5,844 nt of DNA from Rhodanobacter sp. UBA5168. GTDB lineage: Bacteria > Pseudomonadota > Gammaproteobacteria > Xanthomonadales > Rhodanobacteraceae. Numbering within the stretch: position 1 is the stretch's first letter; the number at the start of each line of letters is the position of its first letter. The notes under the pieces are model-generated. The model saw only the letters and a program-made list of their open reading frames with translations. It was not told the DNA's origin and made no database searches. The stretch is taken from assembly GCA_002413455.1 (NCBI GenBank), contig DHXA01000057.1, positions 9,651 through 15,494 on the forward strand, written 5' to 3'. The translations under genes and the position numbers were made by a program. Shown here piece after piece: positions 1-5,343 of the stretch.

Positions 1-81
1 CGCGCCATGCAGTTGATTGCCGATATCGACGGCGTGAAAGCGGTGTTCGACGGAAACCGGGTGCGCTTCGAGCGGAAGTGA
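1..81 (+). CDS. C-terminal end of an unidentified protein (5' partial)
   Basis: Frame 1 is open from the window edge to a TGA at 79-81 and gives 26 residues, with a C terminus around LIADIDGVKAVFDGNRVRFE. Codon usage is G/C-rich at third positions, like the confirmed genes. The alternating hydrophobic pattern followed by a charged end suggests a terminal strand-helix-strand element. That pattern occurs at the end of many unrelated proteins, including ABC ATPases, so no family is assigned. It lies 46 bases before the asparaginase gene on the same strand and could be co-transcribed with it, although a possible promoter sits in the gap. That the frame is coding is moderately supported; the function is unknown. 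Confidence 0.55.
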   Translation, partial: RAMQLIADIDGVKAVFDGNRVRFERK

Positions 82-94
82 TCGACGGGCTGGC

Positions 95-100
95 TATACT
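95..100 (+). promoter_or_regulatory. Possible -10 element (TATACT) for the asparaginase gene
   Basis: TATACT at 95-100 is one base from the sigma-70 -10 consensus TATAAT and lies in the short gap before the asparaginase start. It would place a transcript start near 106 and leave a leader of about 22 bases. No convincing -35 box is seen at 16-18 bases upstream, since that region is G/C-rich coding sequence of the preceding gene. The call rests on the -10 alone. Confidence 0.35.
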
Positions 101-116
101 CGCCCTGTCACGCATC

Positions 117-123
117 GGGAGAG
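117..123 (+). promoter_or_regulatory. Ribosome binding site supporting the GTG start at 128
   Basis: GGGAGAG at 117-123 contains GGGAG, which ends 6 bases before the GTG at 128-130. No in-frame ATG precedes the signal peptide, so this Shine-Dalgarno sequence decides the start. Confidence 0.7.
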
Positions 124-127
124 TGAA

Positions 128-1180
128 GTGAAGCCGCGCCACGTGTTCCTTGCCCTTGCCACCCTTGGAATCTCCACCATGAGCCACGCCGCCGTCGCGC
201 CCGTACTGGTGATCCACGGAGGCGCCGGCGTGATCAGGCGCGACATGACGCCGGCCACGGAAAAGGCGGTGCGCGCCGCGATGACGCTGGCGCTGCAGAA
301 CGGCTATGCCCAGCTGAAGGCAGGCAAGCCGGCGCTGGATGCGGTGGCCGCGGCGATCACGGTGCTGGAGGATGACGCGAACTTCAACGCGGGCAAGGGC
401 GCGGTGTTCACCCACGACGCAACCAACGAACTGGACGCGGCGATCATGGACGGCTATACGCTGCGCGCCGGTTCGGTCGCCGGAGTGCGGCGGATCAGGA
501 ATCCGATCCTGCTGGCGCGCGCGGTGATGGAACGGTCGCCGCACGTGATGTTGTCCGGTGCCGGCGCCGAGGCGTTCGCGCAGAGCATCGGCATGCCGCT
601 GGTCGATCCGTCATATTTCCGCACCGACGAGCGCTGGCAACAGCTGCAGAAAGCGTTGAAGGAGGATGCCGCAAAGCAGCCGCACGCGGACGTCGAGACG
701 GCCAAACACTTCGGCACGGTCGGTGCGGTGGCGCTGGATGCGCAGGGTCATCTCGCCGCCGGCACATCCACCGGCGGCATGACCGACAAGCGCTGGGGCC
801 GCATCGGCGACTCGCCGATCATCGGTGCCGGCACGTATGCCAACTCCGGCTGCGCGGTATCCGGCACGGGCTGGGGCGAGTTCTACATCCGTGCCGTGGC
901 GGCGCATGCGATCTGCATGAAGGTTACCGAGATGCGCGTGCCGCTGAAGCGCGCCGCCGCCGAAGTGATCAATCAGGACATCCCGTCGATGGGCGGCAAC
1001 GGCGGCGCGATCGCGCTGGACGCCGACGGCCACATCTCGATCCCATTCAACACCGACGGCATGTATCGCGGCTGGATGGGTGCCGACGGTGTAGCGCACG
1101 TGGCGCTCTACGGCGACGAGGACGATGGCACCGCCGAGTTGCCGGCGCCGGCTCCGGCGGAAAGCGCGGCGCAGCCCTGA
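128..1180 (+). CDS. iaaA: Secreted isoaspartyl peptidase / L-asparaginase (plant-type, Ntn hydrolase)
   Basis: 350 residues from a GTG start. The family hydrolyses isoaspartyl (beta-aspartyl) dipeptides and L-asparagine, after self-cleavage just before a threonine that becomes the nucleophile of the beta subunit. Residues 1-22 look like a Sec signal peptide: basic start KPRH, hydrophobic core, cleavage near SHA-A. The mature part begins with the family strand LVIHGGAG (27-34). The autocleavage site is HFG-T197 VGAVALD, giving an alpha chain of about residues 23-196 and a beta chain of 197-350. Substrate and structural residues expected from the E. coli enzyme are present: T215 in TSTGG (213-217), R225 and D228 in GRIGDSP, and T247-G248 in SGTG. 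FNAGKGAVF (86-94) is also typical. An Ala/Pro-rich tail (about 338-350) is probably flexible. The E. coli enzyme is made without an export signal, so periplasmic location is the main difference. It may recycle isoaspartyl peptides from damaged or dietary protein. Family assignment is very secure; the symbol is by homology. Confidence 0.95.
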   Translation: MKPRHVFLALATLGISTMSHAAVAPVLVIHGGAGVIRRDMTPATEKAVRAAMTLALQNGYAQLKAGKPALDAVAAAITVLEDDANFNAGKGAVFTHDATNELDAAIMDGYTLRAGSVAGVRRIRNPILLARAVMERSPHVMLSGAGAEAFAQSIGMPLVDPSYFRTDERWQQLQKALKEDAAKQPHADVETAKHFGTVGAVALDAQGHLAAGTSTGGMTDKRWGRIGDSPIIGAGTYANSGCAVSGTGWGEFYIRAVAAHAICMKVTEMRVPLKRAAAEVINQDIPSMGGNGGAIALDADGHISIPFNTDGMYRGWMGADGVAHVALYGDEDDGTAELPAPAPAESAAQP

Positions 1181-1195
1181 AAACCTTTGGCGCGA
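1181..1195. other. 15-base gap between convergent stop codons
   Basis: The asparaginase TGA (1178-1180) and the thioredoxin-like gene TAG (1198-1196, minus) face each other across 15 bases. There is no hairpin with a T-run in either direction. Transcripts may therefore read into the opposing gene, or terminate in a Rho-dependent way. Confidence 0.8.
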
Positions 1196-1654
1196 CTATC
1201 GAAGCCGCTGCAGTTGCGCGGGCGTCAGTGCGCCGCTGATGCCGAGCCGGCTGCCGTCCGCACGGATCACCAGCACGCGCGGAGTCTCGCCGCCCCATTG
1301 CGGATCGAGCAGGAAGTTGATGCGTTCGGGAGAGGCCTCGGCGTAGGCGCGGGTGGGATAGTCGGCTACTTTCATCGACCGCAGCCGCGCCTCGATCGTG
1401 TCGCGCTGCTCGATGCTGTCGGTCGCGACGATAAGCAACTCGATGTCTTTGGGGTGGGCACGTTGCAGCGCGACCAAGGCTTCGAGGTTCGGCTCGCAAT
1501 ACGCGCAATCGAGAGCCCACAGCGCAATGATCCGCTGGCCGTGTGCCGGTGGTTGCAGCAGGGCCGGCACGTCGGCGGCGGCCAGTGGTTGCAGCGGGCC
1601 GGCCACGGCAAGAACCGGCGCAAACAGGGCCAGGATCAGCAGCAGGCATTTCAT
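1196..1654 (-). CDS. Exported thioredoxin-fold (TlpA/DsbE-like) protein
   Basis: 152 residues. The first 18 or 19 form a signal peptide (MK start, Leu/Ala/Val core, AVA-G), so the product should be periplasmic. Cys3 has no lipobox around it, so it is probably not a lipoprotein. Residues 41-53 (RIIALWALDCAYC) match the strand and active site of thioredoxin-like proteins, with redox pair C50-A-Y-C53. GGETPRVLVI (121-130) supplies the cis-proline P125, followed by a strand and an Asp-Gly turn. Lengths of TlpA-type proteins are similar. The family reduces or isomerises disulfides, or passes electrons in cytochrome or copper-centre assembly. The start codon overlaps the propeller gene's stop in an ATGA (1654-1651), so translation is probably coupled. 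A GGGG at 1665-1662 may serve as a weak ribosome site. A likely job is to keep the thiols of the neighbouring CECC protein reduced, or to hand over metal with it; this is inference. The exact subfamily is uncertain. Confidence 0.85.
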   Translation of the reverse strand: MKCLLLILALFAPVLAVAGPLQPLAAADVPALLQPPAHGQRIIALWALDCAYCEPNLEALVALQRAHPKDIELLIVATDSIEQRDTIEARLRSMKVADYPTRAYAEASPERINFLLDPQWGGETPRVLVIRADGSRLGISGALTPAQLQRLR

Positions 1655-2817
1655 CGCGGGACCCCGATCAGGCGCAAGCCGCCGGTGGTATTCCAGGCCA
1701 CGAAGGCGCGGCCCTGTTTCAGCAACAGCTGCGGCGAAGCGACTGCGCCACGGCTGCGGGCGATCTCGCGGGCGGCATCGAAGTGCACGCCCTCGTCGGT
1801 CGAACGGCGCAGCATCAGGGCATAGCCATCGGTATTGACCTGGTTCCACACCACCCACACGTTGTGTCCGTGCGCCGCCACGTCGGCATGGCTGGCGCCG
1901 GCGCCCGCGATGACCAGCGGATGTTTTGGCCGATGGCCTGGATCGAGCTGGCCGTACCGGACCGTCGGCTGGTCCTTGGCCTCGTACCACACCGCGTGGC
2001 GAATACCGTCGTCGCCGACCGCCAGGCCCGGGCCGTGGTGCGGACAGCCGGCGATCCGCCATTCGCTGAAGGTGGCACGCTCGGCATGACTCGTTTGGCC
2101 GTCCGTGTGCAGCACCGCATAGGCGTGGTCGCGGATGTTGTCGCCGTAGATGCTGCGAAAGAACGCGGCGATTTCGCCGTCGGGCGTGCGCGCCAGCGCG
2201 ATCCGGCAGCATTCGCAGCTCTGGTCGACCAGCTTTCTTTCGGGCGCAAAGCTGGCGCCGCCGTCGTTCGACCAGCTGTAGTACACGGCGGCGCCGAGGT
2301 AAGGCTGATGCCGTGCGGTGGCGGCGATCCCGTCGCGCTTGTCGATCCAGGCCATCACGATGCGGCCACCGCCGTCCACGGCCAGCGCTTCGAAGCGGTG
2401 GGTGATCTCGGCGCGATCGTGATGCACGGTGAGCGGTTCGCTGAAATGTTCGCCCCGATCCAGCGAGCGGGCAAAGCGCACGAAGCCGGTCCACGGTTTG
2501 GCGCGCGGCTGCGACCAGCTCACGTAGATTTCGTCGTGCGGACCGAACGCGATCTTCGGTCGGTTCTCGCCTTCGGCGTAGATGCGCTCGGCCAGCGTGT
2601 TCACCTCGACCGGTGCGCTCAGCGTGCGGCCGTCGTCGTCCGAGTGGCGCAGCCGCACATGGCCGTCGGCCGCGTCCACCAACCACAGGCGGCCACGACT
2701 GTCGAACGCCGCACTGGCACCGAGTTCGGGGCCCTTGGGCATGTCCATGTGCATGCCGTCATGCGCCATCAGCACGGGCGACAACAGGCAAAGCAGGCTG
2801 ATCAGCAGGCGACGCAT
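1651..2817 (-). CDS. Exported Asp-box (BNR/sialidase-like) beta-propeller protein with CECC cluster
   Basis: 388 residues. Signal peptide about 1-18 (MRR, Leu-rich core, LMA-H). Four Asp-box repeats of the S-x-D-x-G-x-x-F type are visible near residues 59-66, 118-125, 183-190 and 339-346. They mark blades of a sialidase-fold propeller, and repeated strands such as IYVSWSQ, IVMAWIDK and VWVVWNQ fit this. I see no N-terminal sialidase Arg-Ile-Pro motif, so sialidase activity is not supported. The mature N terminus is rich in metal-type ligands (AHDGMHMDMPKG, about 18-29). All mature cysteines are C201, C203, C204 (SCECCRIALA) and C258 (AGCPHHGPG), the last with two histidines beside it. From memory, a CxCC followed by a CP-x-x-GP recurs in a family of such propeller proteins of unknown role. 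Metal or disulfide function is inference. The start is the ATG at 2817, backed by GAGGA 6 bases upstream. The gene lies 71 bases after the receptor gene and overlaps the thioredoxin-like gene by 4 bases. Confidence 0.88.
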   Translation of the reverse strand: MRRLLISLLCLLSPVLMAHDGMHMDMPKGPELGASAAFDSRGRLWLVDAADGHVRLRHSDDDGRTLSAPVEVNTLAERIYAEGENRPKIAFGPHDEIYVSWSQPRAKPWTGFVRFARSLDRGEHFSEPLTVHHDRAEITHRFEALAVDGGGRIVMAWIDKRDGIAATARHQPYLGAAVYYSWSNDGGASFAPERKLVDQSCECCRIALARTPDGEIAAFFRSIYGDNIRDHAYAVLHTDGQTSHAERATFSEWRIAGCPHHGPGLAVGDDGIRHAVWYEAKDQPTVRYGQLDPGHRPKHPLVIAGAGASHADVAAHGHNVWVVWNQVNTDGYALMLRRSTDEGVHFDAAREIARSRGAVASPQLLLKQGRAFVAWNTTGGLRLIGVPR

Positions 2818-2846
2818 CGCAATTCCTCGGGTTGATCCATGGCCAT
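2802..2846 (-). other. Possible upstream open reading frame ending in CVAC
   Basis: A 14-codon frame (ATG at 2846, second ATG at 2840, TGA at 2804-2802) reads MAMDQPEELRCVAC. It runs into the first 16 bases of the propeller gene in another frame. GAGGGAG (2854-2848) sits 7 bases before the second ATG, a good ribosome site. The propeller gene's own site, GAGGA (2828-2824), lies inside the frame, so translation of the short frame would compete with or feed the next gene. It is too short for statistical support and could be chance. Confidence 0.2.
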
Positions 2847-2888
2847 ACTCCCTCGTTGCCTTCGAGCGGGAGAGCACAGCCGCGCTGT
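2818..2888 (-). other. 71-base intergenic region with a small hairpin
   Basis: This lies between the receptor stop and the propeller start. Directly after the receptor stop comes a perfect 5-base stem with a 3-base loop (2888-2876; ACAGC-GCG-GCTGT on the minus strand). It lacks a T-run, so it is not a standard intrinsic terminator; it could protect the 3' end of a processed transcript or partly attenuate it. The rest holds two ribosome-site-like purine runs and the short CVAC frame. No clear internal promoter is seen, which fits one operon. Confidence 0.4.
2824..2828 (-). promoter_or_regulatory. Ribosome binding site of the propeller gene
   Basis: On the minus strand GAGGA (2828-2824) is followed by a 6-base spacer and the ATG at 2817-2815. 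No other start codon lies close in frame, and this start gives a clean signal peptide. Confidence 0.7.
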
Positions 2889-5144
2889 TCACAATTCCCA
2901 GCGCAGCTCGCCGAACCAGGTGCGGCCGGCATAGGGATGGTAGACCCAGTACTGCTCGTTGGTGAGGTTGTCCACCCCGAGCGAGGCGCTCCAGCCCGGC
3001 GAGAACTTCCAGCGCAGCTTGGCGTCGGCCACGGTGAAGCTGCTCACGGCCCCATAGGTGTCCACGTAGTCGCTGTTGTCCAGTGAGCCGTACTGGCGAC
3101 CGGAGTGGCGGATGCCCAGCGAAACGTCCCATCGCGGCGCGAAGCGGTAGTCGGCGAACACGCTGGCGCGCAGCTTGGGAATGCGCGGGAAATATTTGCC
3201 GTTGGCGAGTGGGTATTGGCGGTCGTTCAGCGTCCTGGCGCTATTGAACGCGACGCTGGCCTGAAGGTCGAGTCCGGCCGTCCAGACGTCCGTCAGGCCG
3301 ATCTCGCCCTCGATGCCGCGGCTGCGCATGCGGTCGATATTCTGCACGCTGGTGATGCTGGGCGTAACGGTGATGTCGGTTTGCGAGTAGAGCGAGTCGG
3401 CGATACGGTCCTGGAACACCGAGAGGCGCCAGTGGCCGTTGGCGAGTTGGCGGGTCAGCGTGAGGTCGGTGGACTCGTCGCGCTCGGGCTTGAGGTCGGG
3501 GTCGTTGTTGACGATCGCATTGGCCGAGATGCTGCCCTGGAACAGCTCCGCGACGGTGGGATAACGCACCGCCTTGCCATGGGCCAGGCGCAGTTCCCAG
3601 CCATCGGCGAGATCCCAGCTCAGCGCTGCCTTCGGCGAGAAGTCGGTGCGCCGGCGATCGGGATAACGCAACGTGCTGCCGGCGTTGGCGAGCAGGCCGC
3701 CGTAGGCGCGCCATTGCTCCAGCCGTCCGCCGACGGTGAACGACCATGCGGTGGCAAAGCTCCACACGTCCTGCAGGTAGGCAGCGCGGGTCTGGCTGCG
3801 TCCGGCAAATGCGCTCACCGGCGTGCCGTCGGCCTCGCCGCGCCAGTCGGCGGCGTTGCGCACACGGGTCTCCAGCACGTAGCGGTCGCCATGCACGCCG
3901 GCGTACAGCATGTGCCGTTCGCCGAGCGGGCCCGAACTGCGCAGGTCGAAGGTGTCCCAGCCGGAGCCCGACCTGTTCGCGACCGTGCCGGGGCCACCGC
4001 GCGGAGTACCGGGCTCGGGCAGACTGGCCGTGTTCGCCAGCGAGCGCAGGAAATCGTAGTGGCTGGCCACCGCGGTCCAGCGCCAGCCGCCGTCGAGATG
4101 GCCATTCAACTCGACGCCGTAGAGCATGTGTGTGTCGCGGGCCGACGTGGGTGCCAGGCCGCTGGCCGGCAAGGTCCAGGTCTGGCCGGCGGCACTGATG
4201 ACTCCGCCGCTCACCGGCTGGCCGGCGCCATCGCGGATGAGGCTGCGGGTGCGGTCTTCGGCGCGGTTGTGCCACCAGCCCACGCTGAACAGCGCGGCGA
4301 CATGGTCGGTGACGTCGACGCCGACTTTCAGCTTGGCCTGGTTCTGCACGGTGTGTTCGATGCTGTTGGCGCCATACACCAGCCGCGATGTGCCGTTCGG
4401 GTTGCGGTCGGGCGTGGCCCCGGTGACGGCGATCGCCGTGGCCGGATCGCCGCCGGCCTTCGCGGTGGCGTACTGCATCGGCTGGCCGCGGTTGTCGAGC
4501 TGGCTGATCGCCAGTAGCCAGCTCCAGCGACCCTGCCGGTTGCCCAGCGTGGCGGCCGCCTGGTGACCGTTGTAGTGGCCACCGGCACCGTAGGCATCGC
4601 GGTAGTCCTGACTGAAGAACTGGCTGCTGACGCTGGCCGTCAGCCGCTGCGGCAGCATGGTGTGGATCAGCACGGTGGTGCCCAGCGAATTGCCCGGATA
4701 CAGCGCCGAGTAGGGACCGTACAGGATGTCGACGGCGCCGATTTCCTGCGGTGTCACCATGCCCCAGCGGGGTGCGCCGTCATAGCCGTTGGTCATCAGG
4801 TTGGAGAGCAGCAGGCCGTCGGCGTAGACCAGGCTGCGTGCACTCTGCAGGGTGCCGGCGTTGCGGCCGCTGATCACTGCATTGGGATCGCCGACGTAGC
4901 GCTTGCGCACCATCATGTTCGGCGCGTACTTCAGCGCATCGTCGCTTTCGGTGACGTTCTGCTGCTGCAGCTTCAGGCGACTGACGCGCACCTGCACGCT
5001 GGGCGTTTCCATCACCATGGTGTCGCTGGCGTGCACCGAGACCGGCGCCAGGGTCGTTGTGGCAGGGGCAGGATCGGCCGCCCGCAGCGGGCTGGCGGAC
5101 AGCGCAAGTGCGACTGCGCAAAGGCCGGTCGGGAAGGCGTTCAA
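2889..5144 (-). CDS. TonB-dependent outer-membrane receptor
   Basis: 751 residues from a TTG start, typical for the family, which imports metal complexes, cobalamin or other scarce ligands using energy passed by TonB-ExbB-ExbD. Residues 1-22 form a signal peptide (hydrophobic ALALSASPLRA, cleavage near residues 22-23). LAPVSVHA (32-39) resembles a TonB box. The plug covers about 45-165, including DALKYAPNMMVRKR, ISGRNAG and VDILYGPYSALYPGNSLG, the last a variant of the usual YGPxS...G plug end. The remainder is the barrel, with NNDPDLKPERDES (546-558) matching the conserved PxLKPE turn, and DNLTNEQYWVYHPYAGRTW near the end. It ends RWEL rather than in the more usual aromatic residue. The ligand is unknown. 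Met-rich bits (TMVMET at 42-47, NMMV at 76-79) and the neighbours hint at a metal. The start is weakly supported: no in-frame ATG or GTG gives a signal peptide, and the ribosome site (GAG, 6 bases before TTG) is poor. It is the first gene of the probable three-gene operon. Confidence 0.92.
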   Translation of the reverse strand: MNAFPTGLCAVALALSASPLRAADPAPATTTLAPVSVHASDTMVMETPSVQVRVSRLKLQQQNVTESDDALKYAPNMMVRKRYVGDPNAVISGRNAGTLQSARSLVYADGLLLSNLMTNGYDGAPRWGMVTPQEIGAVDILYGPYSALYPGNSLGTTVLIHTMLPQRLTASVSSQFFSQDYRDAYGAGGHYNGHQAAATLGNRQGRWSWLLAISQLDNRGQPMQYATAKAGGDPATAIAVTGATPDRNPNGTSRLVYGANSIEHTVQNQAKLKVGVDVTDHVAALFSVGWWHNRAEDRTRSLIRDGAGQPVSGGVISAAGQTWTLPASGLAPTSARDTHMLYGVELNGHLDGGWRWTAVASHYDFLRSLANTASLPEPGTPRGGPGTVANRSGSGWDTFDLRSSGPLGERHMLYAGVHGDRYVLETRVRNAADWRGEADGTPVSAFAGRSQTRAAYLQDVWSFATAWSFTVGGRLEQWRAYGGLLANAGSTLRYPDRRRTDFSPKAALSWDLADGWELRLAHGKAVRYPTVAELFQGSISANAIVNNDPDLKPERDESTDLTLTRQLANGHWRLSVFQDRIADSLYSQTDITVTPSITSVQNIDRMRSRGIEGEIGLTDVWTAGLDLQASVAFNSARTLNDRQYPLANGKYFPRIPKLRASVFADYRFAPRWDVSLGIRHSGRQYGSLDNSDYVDTYGAVSSFTVADAKLRWKFSPGWSASLGVDNLTNEQYWVYHPYAGRTWFGELRWEL

Positions 5145-5343
5145 GCGACACTCTGGATGGCGGTCTAGGGTTGCAAGGATAGTCCGCCGCCGTGCGCACA
5201 ACAGGTGACGCGTTGTCGCAGCGGCGCCGGTGCGGGCACTCGTGGGTCGGTGATGGGATGCGTGCGCGCGGGGAAAGGTGCCCGGCAACGGATGCGTGTC
5301 GCGATTGCCGCAGCGCCCGGGGAGGCCCGACTGGCGGGGCCGA
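5145..5343 (-). other. 199-base intergenic region upstream of the receptor gene
   Basis: This stretch lies between the regulator stop and the receptor TTG. It holds a possible promoter (5201-5176), a 5-base dyad (5198-5202 with 5212-5216), and a weak inverted repeat GGCCC/GGGCC (5324-5328 and 5337-5341) just after the regulator stop. That repeat has no T-run. No Fur-like A/T-rich box is seen. A frame at 5347-5165 (minus) is open for 60 codons, but looks like G/C-rich chance. Confidence 0.5.
5176..5201 (-). promoter_or_regulatory. Possible promoter of the receptor operon
   Basis: On the minus strand TATCCT (5181-5176) resembles a -10 box and TTGTGC (5201-5196) a -35 box. The 14-base spacer is too short for normal sigma-70 use, so an activator may be needed or the -35 call is wrong. 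A start near 5169 would leave a leader of about 25 bases. An ACAAC/GTTGT dyad overlaps the -35 candidate. Confidence 0.25.

Noticed and set aside
611..1099. 162-codon minus-strand frame inside the asparaginase gene
   Set aside because: The plus strand carries intact catalytic motifs of the asparaginase across the same bases; the minus frame is a composition shadow.
1141..1152. 12-base perfect palindrome GCCGGCGCCGGC near the end of the asparaginase gene
   Set aside because: It lies in Ala/Pro/Gly-type coding sequence where such G/C strings are expected, and no T-run follows in either direction.
1651..2817. Annotation as a working exo-alpha-sialidase
   Set aside because: Asp boxes mark the fold but occur in many non-sialidases, and the N-terminal Arg-Ile-Pro motif was not found.
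1543..2835. 430-codon open frame on the plus strand, antisense to the propeller gene
   Set aside because: It mirrors the G/C-rich third positions of the opposite gene. The minus strand has a signal peptide, Asp boxes and a ribosome site; the plus frame shows no recognisable motif.
2837..2846. Overlapping palindromes CCATGG and ATGGCCAT as an operator
   Set aside because: Arms of only 3-4 bases, explained by two nearby ATG codons; no promoter elements accompany them.
3105..4517. 470-codon open frame on the plus strand, antisense to the receptor gene
   Set aside because: The minus strand reads a complete TonB receptor through this whole region. The plus frame is low-complexity Ala/Gly/Val/Arg with no motif.
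4563..5168. 201-codon plus-strand frame opposite the receptor's signal peptide and plug
   Set aside because: No ribosome site or motif, and it is antisense to the well-supported plug domain.
5324..5341. Inverted repeat GGCCC-N8-GGGCC after the regulator stop as an intrinsic terminator
   Set aside because: Only five pairs with an 8-base loop, and no T-run on the minus strand after it.
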